From contig OX419758.1 in assembly GCA_948567375.1 (NCBI GenBank), forward strand, positions 50,225,001 to 50,289,000: a stretch of 64,000 nt of DNA, in the 5' to 3' direction. Source of the DNA: Lunularia cruciata (lineage: Eukaryota > Streptophyta > Marchantiopsida > Lunulariales > Lunulariaceae). Position 1 is the first letter of the stretch. Each line of letters opens with the position of its first letter. Position numbers and translations under genes: made by a program. Positions 35,770 through 47,744 of the stretch are shown here, one piece after another. The notes below the pieces were generated by a model, which was given only the letters and a program-made list of their open reading frames with translations, did not search any database and was not told the origin of the DNA.

Positions 35770-37125
35770 GATTTATGAGATGGACGAGGAGTGCAAGGAG
35801 TGTATCATAGAATGGTAATAGGATAAATGGAGTTGGACAAAAAGTTAGAGCAATGATTACTTCACATTCGATGAATATGAGATAATTATGAGATGGTGTG
35901 ATTTCTTACACTTTTTGAGATATTTGGCAACAATGAGTGTAACAATTTGTAGTACCAAATTTACATATTGCTTCTTTAGGGTTCTTGACACTTTTTCATT
36001 CAAACAATTAGTTTGGATGGACTTGCGATCTTTTTATCAATTTCTCAAGTTTATTAAAGAGCATGAGGTGTTTAGAAATGACTCTTGTAGGATTCAAACA
36101 ATAGTCTAGCTACAACTTGTTGTAGTTCTTGATAGGTTTGGACACAATGGAAATGGAATGTGTACGTGTAGGAGCATCAGTACAAGTTACACAATCAATT
36201 ATACAGAGAGAGTTATGACTACCATTATGTCTATTCTTTGGAAGGAGGTAGTATGGCATGATCTTGAAGAAAGGTGTAGAATTTCCAAAGTATTTGTTGC
36301 AAAGGGTTTTCTAGAATGTGCGGGGTTGGTGGATGGGACATTATTCACTTAGGCATAGGGACCAAAGGTCAATGTAGAGATTTATCTCAGTAGGAAAATT
36401 TCATACTCTATTAATGGGCAGGTTGTATGCAATGATATACTCGACATTATTCATTTCAATGGTGATAATTTGAGAAGAGTCTGAGTTGTGCTTGAGTTTG
36501 ATGCTTGCTCCTTGTCTAGTCAGATTCTACTACTTGAGTGATTCAACAAATTGAGTGAATGTCAATGTGATTGTAAAATTTCTTTCTAGACCTTATACTC
36601 TTGTTATTTGACAAGGATATTGGGTTCATGTCATGATATGATTTGCATTAAGAAGCCTCCCTTATGGAACAATATAGAGCAACGGGGAAGAATAAAATTT
36701 TCAAACATCATATGATGTTTGAAAAAGTATCAGTATTTGCTAGGAGACTCAAGGTATGTTCCTATGAGTCACTAAGTGTCTTCATTTAAGTAGCCACACA
36801 CAGAGGAGAGATAAGAATTCAATAAATTGGTGGCAAAGGCACACTATGAGTCACTAAGTGTCTTCATTTAAGTAGCCACACACAGAGGAGAGATAAGAAT
36901 TCAATAAATTGGTGGCAAAGGCACATGTGTTGAACGAGCATTGCATAGACATGTTGAAGTGAAGATGGCATTCTCTACAAGAACTAAGGATAAAATTGAA
37001 GACCAAGAAATGGATAAGTTTTTGCATTATCCTCCATAATATTTTGATTAATTGATAAGACATGTGGAAAGAAGAAGATGACAACACAAACAACAAGATT
37101 ATAGATGGGAATCAAGATTGTAAAT
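35770..37125 (+). pseudogene. PIF/Harbinger transposase remnant (DDE nuclease)
   Basis: Plus-strand relic spanning most of a Harbinger-type nuclease. Landmarks in order: an N-terminal helical region (35888-36109, FLKFIKEHEVFRNDS), VVLDRFGHNGNG, YTERVMTTIMSI, EERCRISKVFVAKGF and LVDGT with the first catalytic Asp (36329-36340). Then come SRKISYSINGQVVCND, YLLGDSRY, NEHCIDMLK with the catalytic Glu (36936-36938), and a tail DMWKEEDDNTNN. The second catalytic Asp region is degraded. There are several stops, and an 82 bp tandem duplication shifts the frame. No terminal inverted repeats were found. The 3' side abuts LTR sequence at 37150. Confidence 0.8.
36762..36925 (+). repeat. 82 bp tandem duplication inside the Harbinger relic
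   Basis: 36762-36843 is repeated at 36844-36925 with essentially no differences. Because 82 is not a multiple of three, the duplication breaks the frame between the PHTEERRE-like and NEHCI blocks. Its near identity contrasts with the strong decay of the rest, so it happened late. Confidence 0.85.
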
Positions 37126-37149
37126 GATCCCATTAGAATCCTACCACGG

Positions 37150-38645
37150 TGTCATACTTTGCCTTTTGCTCTTTGGGAACATATTGGGTGCCTAGCTATG
37201 GAGTTTATGGATTAGAGGTATTGTGTAGATTTGTCACTACTAGTCTGAGCAAACATTTTTCCTAATCATTGAAACCTTTTACTCTTGTTTCTAGTATTCT
37301 TTCTATCAGATAGGGAAGTAATGGGTAACCTAACTTGTCATCACAATACACACTCCTGATTTGCCAATCATCATTTCTAACATTACCAATGAGAAAAACA
37401 CAACACACCTAGAAGGAAGGAACCCAAGCGCAACATCCGCACACCAATCCAAGCCAATTGGGTATACAAGCAAGCATGCAAGCACATAGAGATCCAATCA
37501 CAAGAATTCAACAACTCTTTGTGCTTTTTGTTGAAAATGAGCTTCAAAGCCTTCTTACTCTAGCATCAAGCTAATTTCAACCTGTACTCCAAGCTTCCTA
37601 CAATATGTACTTCAGATTTCAACCAATTTCTAATCCAAGTAGGGAAATTCTATATCTTTTTGATAGGGAAAAATTTGTGCAACTCTTATGGACATAAATT
37701 TGTCTTCATGACGTGGATTCAAGTGTTCTAGGATTCAATTGAAAAATTGTAAGAAAATCTTTCCAATGATATGAAATAAGCCACAATTTAATCACTATAT
37801 CTCCCTTGACAAGGTCTCAAACTTGGAAATCCTTTTGTAGGTTTTCACTTTAATTCAGAAATCCCTAATTGAGGGTTTACTCTTGGGTCTTGGCAATTTC
37901 CACCAAATTTCTAGATCAGAGATACATAGTCCTCAAATCCACTCTAGTTACCTTAAATCTCCAATCATGGTCACAAAAAATGGAAGAATTGGCATTTAGT
38001 AGTGATTGAAGGTAAAAATGCTCATTTTAAACATACGATATTATTTTGAAAGGAACTTATTGCACTAGTTCTCAAAATTTGTGGACCTTGAGCTAACCAA
38101 ACTGTTCACATTACCTATTTTTGCTCTTGTCTAAACCCATGCAAATTTTAATGGCTCAACCCAATTCCAATCCCTAGCTATGGATCAATTTTTGAGCTGG
38201 GCTAACTTGTGAGCTCTACATATCCATGTATACTTGATCCAAGACCTTGAATTTTCTATTTGAGGAATTCACATGAATTTTCACATAAAGGTGTACTCTA
38301 ACCACAAATAATACTGGAAATTTTATAGCTTGATTCAAACCACAACCTAAGAAGCAACCAAAACCCCAAACTTGATCATAATCTTCTCCTCAACAATTTG
38401 GTCTCTAGTGCTCCAACTTCAATTGATCAAACCTAATTTGAGATTGACGTAGAAGTAGAATTTATTGAGCTTAATATAGTGAGAAATTTATCAACTCACT
38501 AATCCCATTGATGGATCATGAAAAGATATGAAAAACTCCCAGAATTCTCTTGTTTACTCATTTGAGTGAGAATTTGACCCTTGCTTCAATTGACACTAAT
38601 CCACTCAAAATTTGCTTAGTTTCCTTGGTTTTTGTCTCTTTATTG
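37150..38645 (-). mobile_element. inverted LTR fragment of the old Ty3 family
   Basis: A minus-oriented copy of the LTR family described at 53945-56089. It starts at its LTR 3' end (TGTCATACTTTGCC at 37150, i.e. TATGACA on the LTR strand) and is colinear with 53945-55345 up to about 38645. There it meets a plus-oriented LTR piece (38646-39532). The outer 0.6-0.75 kb of the two form large inverted arms; for example CTAGTCTGAGCA at 37240 pairs with TGCTCAGACTAG ending at 39442. Confidence 0.65.
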
Positions 38646-39532
38646 TGGCCTTTTTGGGTCCCAACATGGGAAGCCTGGACTTCTTTGAGGATTGAAGGTG
38701 TTAGAGGAGAGCATTTGAGGAGAGGAGACCATGGTTGGAGAGAAATATTTGAGTACTAGTGTAGCTTTGATTTCACAATGTGGTGGAAATTACCAAGAGC
38801 AAACCCTCAATTAGGGATTTCTAAAATAGGGTGAAAATCTACAAAAATCTGGCCAAGTTTGAGACCTTGTCAAGGGAGTTGTAGTGGTCAGTAGTAGCTT
38901 ATTTCATATCATTAAAAAATTTATCTCATAGACTTTCAATTGAATCCTAGAACACTTGAATCCAAGTCATAAAGAAAAATTTATGTTCATAGGAGTTGCA
39001 TAGAGTTTTCCCCATCAACAAGACATAGAATTTCCACACTTGGATTAGAAATTGGTTGAATCTGAAGTACATATTAGAGGAAGTTTGAAGTATAGGTTGG
39101 AATTAGCTTGAGAATAGAGAAAAAAGGCTCTGGAGCTAATTTCTAACAAAAAGCACCCATAGTTGTTGTTGAATTCTTGTGATTGGATCTTCTTTGAGCT
39201 TGCATGCTTGTTTGTATTCCAAGTTTGCTTGGATTGATGTGTCGGCATTGCACTTAGGTTCTTTCCTTCTTGGTGCATTGTGTTTTTCTCCTTTGTAATG
39301 TTGGAAGTGATGATTACTAGACAAAGAGTGTGTATAGTGATAATAGGTTAGGTTGCCTATTACTCCACTATTTGGTAGAAGGAATACTAGAAATAAGGTT
39401 TTAAAGGTTTCAATGATCAGGCAACATGTGTGCTCAGACTAGCATTGAAAAATCTAAACATGACCTTTGATTGGTAAATTCTACAACTAGACACCTAGTG
39501 TGTTCATAGAGAGAGAAAGGCAAAGTACGATA
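38646..39532 (+). mobile_element. 5' LTR (internally deleted) of the old Ty3-type element
   Basis: Plus-oriented LTR of the same family as 52775-53942. It begins inside the LTR-borne ORF (WVPTWEAWTSLRIEGVRGEH, 38653-38712) and continues through the LTR 3' part to GGCAAAGTACGATA (39532). The first part of the LTR and a middle block are missing. The sequence after it, TGGTGAACTCAACG from 39535, sits where a tRNA primer-binding site would be expected, but I cannot match it to a particular tRNA. Confidence 0.55.
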
Positions 39533-39689
39533 GTTGGTGAACTCAACGTGAAACTTAGGGTGGAAAGTTATGAAGGAGGTTGTTGATGTATATAGATAGG
39601 AGATCAGACAAGAGCAAAGGGGATCTAGGTGCTAGTAGCTCTATAGAGGCACCTACATTATAGCTTGATTCGGCTACAATGCAGATGTT

Positions 39690-41480
39690 TTGAGCATTTG
39701 CACTATATATGCAACAATACCAAGTTGAGGAACGTAAGGAGGCATTGGCTTCTAAAGCCTTGCAATTGGTTGTGGGGATGTTGGATCAATTTGATAGTAA
39801 GAACATCTCAAAGTACCCAAAGTAGTTCTCAAAGGAGATGGAGCTCAACAAGGTTTCTAAACAAGAGATGATACACACATTTGAGCTTGCGGTTATCTTT
39901 GAGCTTTGTGTACATGTAAAGGAGATCATTTGAGCTTATAGAGGCAGTTGGGAGAGATTTTCTCTTCATCTAAAGGTGGAATAATACTTGGAGGATGTGG
40001 ATAAGGTAAATAAGAAGTCATTCATGGAGTGGATGAACAAAGTTCTCAAGGGTTTGAGTGCAAATAAGCTATTTTAGGAGTTCAAGAGACAATATTCACA
40101 GTTGTCTTGAATGGAGAAGCTCAAGCTTGAGAGTGACAAGTTGGAGTTGTTCCTAAAATCAGAAAATAGTGAGCTACAAAGGGCTTTGGAGGTCTTGCTA
40201 GAGGATAGGTCTGAGGATAGTGAATTGACATCTAATTGGAGAAAGATCTCAAAAGTAGTGAGTATTCTTACCAAACTAGAATACCATAAAGGGAAAATTG
40301 TGGTAAGATCAGAAGTAATACCACCTAAAGTCACAAGGGCTCCAAGAAATCCAATGATACTTCTTACCATAGCACCAAGTGTCCCTAATCCTATTTCATA
40401 ACTCTTGTACAAAAAACCACCATTGATGATAGGTGAAAAAGATGAGAGACTTGCAAATCAAGTTGGCATGGTTGGGAAGAGAAAGGAAGGAATTTGAAAC
40501 CAAAATTGTAAAAAAGCAAGGCTATGTGCAAGGTGCATTTGATATGATAATACTGAATACACTAGGAAAGAGTGTGATGATGTTGTTGATACTATTCAGC
40601 AAGGAGTGGTTTTTTGGAAGGATGGGAAGATTACTTTGAAAGAGACGAAGGAAATCTTGAAAACAAATTTCAAGAAAGGGAGGTTGTGGAAGATGTTGGA
40701 GGATTTCCTATCACAACAAGCCACTACATCAGTTGAGGCCTTTGCTTATGGAGTGGATGTAGTAGGGGATGGAGATGAAGCATTTGTGAGCATGTAGTAC
40801 AGGAAACATGTGAAGCAATGCTCTACGCACAATATAGAAGGGGAACACCACAAGATGAGAACTACTACAAGTTGCTACTCAAATCAAGCAGGCCACTCAA
40901 TGGGATATTCTAGTGGATGTATGTTAGTTCATACCTACTTGGCAAGAAACCAACGTGAAAATCTCATCAAAGAAAAGTGAAAGAGAGATGACAGAGCTTG
41001 GTGAAGAAAGAACAACTCAAAAAAAGACAATTGTTGAGAGATAGACTCATCAAGAGAGTGCTTCTCGAAGGCAAGGAGTAGTACTTCCATAAGAGGAGGT
41101 CATGGAAGATACCTTGCCTTCTGATACTAAAAAATCAGTGAAGGGGAAGGAGAAGGGTAAACCACTCACTTACAAGCTTCAATCTGATATTGAAGCGGCT
41201 ATTGACCTAAAAGGAGTACTAGAAGAGAGAGTACTCAATACCAAGGGGGAGTTTACTCCTTGAGAGATCCTTAGGATTGCCAAAAAGGAGTTTCTTGATT
41301 TTTTATAGACACATCAAGCGCAAGAGGCAATTGACTAGAGAAATTGCTCTATTGAATGCTTGTGATATTATGGTTACCAAAGAAGAGGAGTTAGAGCTAG
41401 CTTGATGTTACAACAACCAGAAGGTTAGATTTGCAATGGATGAGGATGACAATGGGATCTCTAGCCACTATACTAGAACT
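39690..41480 (+). pseudogene. gag region of the old Ty3-type element
   Basis: Degraded plus-strand gag with many stops. Recognisable parts are ERKEALASKALQLVVGML and FELAVIFELCVHVKEI (about 39730-39930), then FMEWMNKVLKGLSANKL, FKRQYSQLS and MEKLKLESDKLELFL (40024-40150). These are followed by LLEDRSEDSELTSNWRKISK and a damaged zinc-knuckle region (about 40530, NTEYTRKEC) leading to GVVFWKDGKITLKETKEILK (40590-40660). Further on is KPLTYKLQSDIEAAIDLKGV (about 41158-41220). The order matches gag-protease polyproteins of long Ty3 elements of gymnosperms as I know them. Not functional. Confidence 0.65.
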
Positions 41481-41529
41481 CACTAGGCCAGAGCTTCTAT
41501 TGAAACCTTGGTCAAGACAAGCAACATGA

Positions 41530-41754
41530 TAGATCATATAGTTGCTCTTATCGATAAAAAATCAGAAATTAACATTATTGCCAAGAAGCTCTACAAGTGT
41601 GGAAAATGGCCAATTGATATGGAGGATGGTTAGGTGATTAGAGTAGCAAAAAAAAATCAAGGGAGAGCTCTATGGTGCTTGCACAAATGTGAGATTGAAG
41701 GTTGGAGATGTGATTACTTAACAAAACTTCTTTGTTCAAGAGACTACATCATAT
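41530..41754 (+). pseudogene. protease, first half (old Ty3-type element), split by insertion
   Basis: The retropepsin-like segment reads VALIDKKSEINIIAKKLY (from about 41536). The catalytic Asp is kept, but the following Ser-Gly is replaced by Lys-Lys. It continues to QNFFVQETTSY just before 41755, where the chromovirus is inserted. The second half resumes at 49044. Two in-frame stops lie in this half. Confidence 0.65.
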
Positions 41755-42508
41755 TGTAATACTATCAGGGCAAGGGAACTCTTCAAGAGAGATACAAGGG
41801 ATAAAACATAGATTTCACACTCAATCCTCCTATGCCCCAAAGGAGCACCTTCTCTTTATTATATAGCCAATGAGATCTCCTCCAAGGATGCTCCACCATA
41901 GGATTAGGTACATGGATAGGTGACTTGTCAGCAAGCTCCACCCTTGATTACTTGGATGGGTGACATATTGGTCCTGGTCCGATCTGGTTGGTCAAACAAG
42001 CTTTGACCAAAAGGAATCTTCCAAGGAATCTTCTTGTAGAAATCTCATAATCATGTGGGTGAGGTACTGTTGGAAAGCTCTTGATGAGACAAACTAGGAA
42101 GGAGGGAAGGCTAGCCTTTCTTCAATTGGGCAAGGGGGGGTCAACACATTTTCAAGGCCTAATTCATCTATTTAGGCTTCCAAAATTGCCTCTGAAGTTT
42201 TAAGGCCTATTTTGGTTTTTGCCCTAGTAGTAGAAGTGCTCTTTTCATGATACCTCTATCTGATCTTTGTTCTCCATCGTGTGTAGCATCCTACTAGATG
42301 TCACCACCCCAAGTTTCACCTCTAGATCATATACGTAGCTATTGATTCTAAGGTTTCCAAGCATATTTCAATTTTTGGCCTATCAGTAGAAGTACTCTTT
42401 TGGTGATACCTCTAGCTTATCTACTTATTCCCTCATGTATAAAATCCTTACAAATGTTACCAAACCAAATTTCATCTCTAGATCATCTATCTAGCTATTG
42501 GTATTACA
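41755..42508 (-). repeat. 3' LTR of the chromovirus (754 bp)
   Basis: Bounded by TGTAATACTATC on the left and GGTATTACA on the right (plus-strand view). It contains an internal duplication with a period of about 155 bases around the TAGTAGAAG..CTCTTTTxxTGATACCTCTA block. It is about 70 bases longer than the 5' LTR because it keeps the second duplication unit in full. The promoter segment (TTATTATATAGCC, about 41857-41869) is present. Confidence 0.9.
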
Positions 42509-42526
42509 AACCACCCTCCTTTTAAG
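42509..42526 (-). other. polypurine tract
   Basis: Directly inside the 3' LTR, the minus strand reads AAAAGGAGGGTGG, a purine run that fits the plus-strand primer of reverse transcription. It overlaps the end of the integrase/chromodomain frame. Confidence 0.75.
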
Positions 42527-42989
42527 ACACCATCCTCGTTGTGAAGGTGTTATGAAGGTGTTGCTCAAAAGATTTCACTAACATTGGTGTGTGGGTCAAG
42601 TTGGCTGCTAGCTCCCATATCACCTCATACAAGGGATACCCTTTCCAATGTACCAAGTATCCAACACGTGGATGGCAAGTACCCCGGATGCACCTCTGGA
42701 GAATACGTTGGGCTTCATACTCCTTTGTATCATCAAACAAGGTCGGACAAGGTTGACTTTCTTGGATGGAAGAGAAGTAGGGCGGTCGAGGAGCATGTTG
42801 GCATAATAAGGAAACATGAAACACTGGGTGGATTTTCATATGTGGTGGTAGCTTGAGGTGATAGGCCATGGCTCTAATACGACGTAGGATGGAGGAAGGT
42901 CCAATGAAACAAGGTCTGAGCTTACGAGGAGCAACTAACTTCAGGTTGGTGGTTGACAACCAGACTTGATCTCTCACATTGAACTCCAT
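42522..42989 (-). pseudogene. integrase C-terminus with chromodomain
   Basis: 155 open codons hold the integrase C-terminal region (MEFNVRDQVWLSTTNLKL, then KLRPCFIGPSSILRRI and IHPVFHVSLL). A chromodomain follows at about residues 88-145 (KEYEAQRILQRCIRG, VGYLVHWKGYPLYEVIWE). The chromodomain cage and WKGY block are well kept, so a link to a specific chromatin mark was probable in the ancestor. Stops separate it from the core upstream. Confidence 0.85.
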
Positions 42990-43067
42990 GGGTTGGCGGT
43001 GTGCATCTGCATACTACTTCTGCCAATTTTGGGCGATCTATAACCTATGCTTGGCATGCTCCACCTT

Positions 43068-43433
43068 CTATTGGATTCTAGAAACATAAGTGTTGACAAC
43101 GTCCACCTTGGTAGTCACCAAACAGTCCTTCATCAAGCTTGAAGGTGTGAAAGGAAGCTCTCCATACATGAGGAAGAACGGTGTGACTTGTGTGGAGGCA
43201 TTCATTGAATTGTTATCCATAAATTCCACCAATGGGAGTAAGGTGTCCCAACTCTCTTGCTCATCCAAAGTAAAGCCCCAAAGCATGTCCTCAATAGTGC
43301 AATTTTCCCTCTCTATTTTTCCATTGGTCTGTGGATGGTAAGTTGTGGACATGGCCAATTTGGATTTGAGGAACCCAAAGAGTGTTCTCCAAAACAAACT
43401 AGTGAATTGAGTACCTCTATCTATGATGAACAC
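43068..43433 (-). pseudogene. integrase catalytic core fragment
   Basis: Contains IIDRGTQFTSLFW with the second catalytic Asp, and TTYHPQTNGKIERENCTIED with the catalytic Glu region, followed by LPLVEFMDNNSMNASTQVTP. These are the canonical Ty3 integrase blocks. Stops lie on both sides, between this fragment and the zinc-binding domain (43537-43968) and the chromodomain part. Confidence 0.85.
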
Positions 43434-43536
43434 TCAAGACAAACCATGATGGGAAAAGACTACATCTAAGTACAATTGAGCTAGTCGGTCAATACAGACT
43501 ATGATGGAATCAAACCTAGAAGTGGTCTTGGGCAAT

Positions 43537-43968
43537 TCACAAACCAGATCTATGCATACTTGTTCTCAATGTTGTGTAGGAGTGTGGAGAGGTTGGAAGA
43601 GTCATGTGGGAGTTTTGATTAGAATCCTTATTTTTTTGACAAAGTAGGGAGCTCCAAACATATTCTATCACATCGTTGCTCATCTTGGGCCAATAATAAT
43701 GGTGTTTGATTTCATCCAAGGTCTTGTCCATTCCAATGTGATCTGCAATGGCAGAATCATAACATTCTGCTAGGATGGTGGTTCTTAGATTCATATCATT
43801 TGGGATCCATAACCTACCAACATGAAAGGTGAGTCCTTGGGTGTTGGTGATGCCTTTGGATGATTGAGCACCTAAAATCTGTGGATCAGTTTTTTTAATA
43901 GCAAGAATCTTGGGCTTGAATTCAAGGTTCATTTTGATTACCACCACCAAATTGTTTGCCATTGGCAT
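43537..43968 (-). pseudogene. integrase N-terminal zinc-binding (H2C2) region
   Basis: Shows ILAECYDSAIADHIGMDKTL and HHYYWPKMSNDVIEYVWSSL, the HHCC domain of retroelement integrases. The first His (expected HDS) is Tyr and the first Cys of the CxxC pair is Ser, so zinc binding is lost. Confidence 0.8.
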
Positions 43969-44148
43969 TTGGGGGAGTGCATTTGTAAGTTACTTCTTGC
44001 CTTCCACATATGTGATTGTCATGTTAAATTTTTTTCTCCATTTTGCCGACCAAATTTGTCAATAAGAAAGATCCTTTTGTGTCTCAAGGTAGACTAGAGG
44101 TTTGTAGTCCGTCTCTACCACAAATGCCTTCTCACCCAAATAGTGCTT

Positions 44149-44548
44149 CTAATGCTTGGTTGCAAGGACAATGGCCAGCTCTTCTCTTTTGGTGGTATGA
44201 TAGTTGCATTCTGCTGGTAGCAACTTACAAGAGAAATAAGCAATTGGGTGCCATCCATCCTGCCATTCTTGTTGCAAGACTGCTCCTATTGCTACACCTA
44301 AGGCATCTGTAGCCATCTTGATTGGATGTTTTGGGTCATACCATTTCAAGATTAATGCATGTAGTAATGCGTCTTTCAACTCTTAAAAGGCCAATTCTTG
44401 TGCAGTTCCCCATATCTACCTTTTCTCCTTGCCCAATAGTGCTATTAGGGGTTGTGCAATCTTGGAGAAGTCCTTGACAAATTGACAATAAAACCCCATC
44501 AATCCCAAGAAACTCTTGAGTTGAGTCTGATCTTCTAGAGCACTTCAT
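44149..44548 (-). pseudogene. RT thumb/RNase H fragment
   Basis: The frame at 44379-44149 contains IKMATDALGVAIGAVLQQEW and HPIAYFSCKLLPAECNYHTT plus KREELAIV, the start of the Ty3 RNase H. The overlapping frame shows that a shift occurs near 44380. The usual TDAS is TDAL. Confidence 0.8.
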
Positions 44549-44569
44549 TTTTAATGACCTCTATTTTAT

Positions 44570-45310
44570 CTATTAACACTTGGATACCCTCCGCACTTAC
44601 TCTATACACTAAGTAGTCTACTTCAAATTTGCCAAACTTGCACTTTGAGATTTTGGCATACAATTGATTTTGTCATAGAATCTCGAGGACTTCTTGTAGA
44701 TGTTGTTTGTGCTTTGTCAACCTCTTACTATAGACTAAGATGTCATCAAGAAAAATAACAACTGATTTATCCAAGTATGGACAAAATATGTCATTCATCA
44801 AACTCATGAAAGTGGTTGGAGCATTGGTGAGGCCAAACGACATCACCAAGTAATCAAAGTGACCATACCTTGTTCAAAAGGCCATTTTGTGTAAGTCTTC
44901 TTCCGCAATCCTAATTTGGTTGTAATTGCTCTACAAATCAAGTTTGATAAAATGCCTTGCCCCATTGAGTTGATCAAACAAATCATCCATGTGAGGTAAT
45001 GGATATTTGTTCTTCACCATTTGTTGATTTAGTCCCCGGTGGTCAATGCACATGCGTATTGTTCTGTCCTTCTTTTTCACAAATAATACAACAGCCCCAT
45101 ATGGTGATACATTGGGTTGGATAAACCTCTTTTGCAACATATCTTTGATTTGAGTCTTGTACTCCTCCAACTCTTGAGGTGATAATCAATATGGTGCCTT
45201 ACAAGGAGGCATCTTCCCAAGATGTATCTCAATTTTATAACATACTCCTTTTTGGTGGTAAACTTGTAGGTAATTTATCCAAAAAGACATCTTGGAACTC
45301 ATTGACAACA
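44570..45310 (-). pseudogene. reverse transcriptase of the chromovirus
   Basis: The open part 45170-44931 has [20 protein letters not shown], then [20 protein letters not shown] and [13 protein letters not shown]. Downstream in the same strand the catalytic FLDD block ([12 protein letters not shown]) is intact at about 44753-44742. Stops and shifts lie between the two. This is the conserved Ty3 palm. The region just upstream (45386-46117) is interrupted by the solo LTR. Confidence 0.85.
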
Positions 45311-45385
45311 TCTTTCAATTTCTCAAGAATTTGTCCATTGTGTTGGGCACTATGGACTTCTTTAAGAAAGATAGATGTTTCATGA

Positions 45386-46117
45386 TGTAATACCAAGAGC
45401 TAGCCATATGATCTAGATGTGAAATTTGGTTTGGTAACATCTAGAATGATGTTATACATGATGGTCAAAATAGATAAGATAGAAGTATCACCAAAAGAGT
45501 ACTTCTACTAATAGAGCAAAAACCGAATTAGACTTGAGAACCTTAGAACCAATAGCTAGACATATGATTTAAAGGTGAGAATTGGTTTGGTAACATCTAG
45601 AAGGATGTTACACATGATGGACTAAACAGATCAGAAAGAGGTATCACCAAAAGGGGACTTCTACTAATAGAGTAGGAACCAAAATATGCCTGAAATCTTT
45701 GCATGCAATTTTGGAGGCCTAAACGGAGGAATTAGGCCTCAAAAATGTGCAAATCCCCTCCAATGGAAGAAAGGTTGGCCTTCCTTCCCCCTTGCTTTGT
45801 CTCATCAAGAGCTTTCCAACGGTACCTTACGTGATTCTGAGATTCCTACAGGAAGATTCCCTAAAATATTCCCTCCGGTCAAAGCTTGTTTGACCAACCA
45901 GATATGACCTAGACCAGACATGTCACCCATCCAAGTAAGTAATCCAAGGGTGAGCTTGCTGACATGTCACCTATTTGTGTCCCTAATCCTATGGTGGAGC
46001 TTCCTTGGAGGAGATCCTCTTTGTCTATATAATAAAGAGAAGGTGCTCCCTTGGGACATTGATTGTTTGAGTGTGCAATCTTTGTTTTCTCTCTTCTCTT
46101 GTCATCGGAGTATTACA
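45386..46117 (+). mobile_element. solo LTR of the same chromovirus family, TSD CATGA
   Basis: A complete 732 bp LTR in plus orientation, with TGTAATACC at the start and GTATTACA at the end. A perfect 5 bp target duplication CATGA lies at 45381-45385 and 46118-46122. It shares the internal duplication of about 156 bp (units starting near 45399 and 45555) and a TATA box (CTATATAATAAAG, 46025-46037). It sits between protease and RT of the host element, antisense to it. A solo LTR results from recombination between the LTRs of a full element, so a complete second insertion was once here. Confidence 0.9.
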
Positions 46118-46344
46118 CATGAGTACCATGAAACATCTATCTATTTTACCAATAGATGTGGTCTTTATGACATATAGATGCAACTCTTGCCTTTGTGATC
46201 TTCCTTTAATCTCAAAGATCTTTCATTGACTAGTTTCACTACTTTCTTTCTCCAATCCACCATGGTGTTGTAGTGTTCTATCCATGGCATACCTAAGATT
46301 GCATCATAATGAGCAAGTTGTATCACTTGCCACTTGATTGCTTC

Positions 46345-46640
46345 TCAATACTCTCCTATAGAGAGTATTACCTTTCTAGGTAATGACTCAATCCTCTCTA
46401 TCTGACCATTAGGTAACTCTACTTTGTCCTTCTCATCCTTCTCTAGTTTCATCCCCAACCTTATTGCAATAGAGCAAGACAAGAAATTCTTTGTTGCCCT
46501 AGGATCTATCAACACTCTCATTGGATTTCCTTCTAGCACTCCATTTTCAACAATTAATTGTGCATTTATCTTCCTCCTTCTTTGCACACTTGTCTTCTTC
46601 CGCCCTCCGCTTTTACTCTTTGTCATCGAGCCAATTAGGC
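46345..46640 (-). pseudogene. protease of the chromovirus
   Basis: Open from 46626. The active site reads VLIDPRATKNFLS where LIDSGATHNFIS is expected: Asp kept, Ser-Gly replaced by Pro-Arg. It is followed by VELPNGQ, which fits the flap region. The protease is probably inactive. Confidence 0.8.
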
Positions 46641-46689
46641 CAAAAGGTACATTTATTGGTGATCTTTGTTTCCAATGCGGTTTTCATAT

Positions 46690-47744
46690 CTTCCTCTTAA
46701 ATTTGTCTTTCCATGTGGTTCAAAGGTTGCTTGTATGGAGGCCGAGAGCCTCTAAGATTATGAGCATGACAATTGATGGCTATGTGCCCAATTTTGCCAC
46801 AAGGAACATTGTTGTTGTTTTGCTTGAGCACTTTCTCCCCATATGACTCCTTCTCTTCTTTCTTTGACCTATCCCCATTCTCCTCAAAGAGGTCTTGCTC
46901 CTCTATCTTGGAACTGAACATTGCCTAATTTGATAGGTATTGGTCCACCAAAATGGTGTGTATGGGCCCGATAGTTTTGTATTGATGTTATTGCTTCACC
47001 TCCTCCAAGTGCCCTTGCTATTCTTTGGGCGTAGGCAATGGCTTCAAAAATAGTACAAGGATTTTTCATCATTATCTCTTGGTAAATCCGCTCTTTTAAT
47101 CCTCTCTTGAAATTATCAAGAGCTTTGGCTGGACCCTTATTGGTTATTTCAACTTGTAGATCTAAAAGTGCCTTTATGTACCCTTGTATACTATTCTTCT
47201 ACTTCAACCCCCAAAGTCTAGTTTGGGCCATTTGCACGGAATCCACATATTGGAAATTCTTGAGCAGCCCTTCTTGCATGGTTGTCCAAATGACCTCTCT
47301 TCCTTCTACCAGCAATGATCATTCACAAGCATCATATTATGTGAGGACCTTATTGGTCAAGTACCCACACGCAAACATACCTGCAGAATGATCAGTGATC
47401 TATGTTGTGAACAATCGGAGGTATTGATTCATTCTTGAAATCCAATTTTCCACTACTCTCATGGAATATTGTTCCTTATAAGGCTCAATGTTGCATGTCT
47501 TCTTCATTTGTGGTAACAACATGGCTTGGTTGTTGATTAGAATTCATGTCATTGGCATGTATAACTCTCCAAGTATTTTGATAGTTGTGTCCGGTTGTTG
47601 AGACAGCTCCCCTTCTTGCATTACTTGATCCTTCTTAACAGCACATACTTGATTTTGCAATTCTTCCATGGTCATCTTAATTTCTTGAAACTCGTCCAAC
47701 ATCCCTTGCATTCCTTGCATTAACTGCTACAATTTTGGATCCAT
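46690..47744 (-). pseudogene. gag of the chromovirus with damaged zinc knuckle
   Basis: The gag ATG is at 47744, with a stop at codon 6 (47729-47727). It is followed by a short coiled-coil-like stretch (MLDEFQEIKMTMEELQNQV), then the gag core (about 47450-47060) and a zinc knuckle near 46770-46810. In the knuckle the first Cys of CX2CX4HX4C is lost (NVPCGKIGHIAINC). Copy 2 at 925-1665 keeps an intact knuckle, so this loss is copy-specific. Confidence 0.75.

Noticed and set aside
37240-39442. Possible Mutator-like element with about 0.65 kb terminal inverted repeats
   Set aside because: The arms are better explained as two opposed LTR fragments, since the same sequence is part of the LTR family at 52775-56089.
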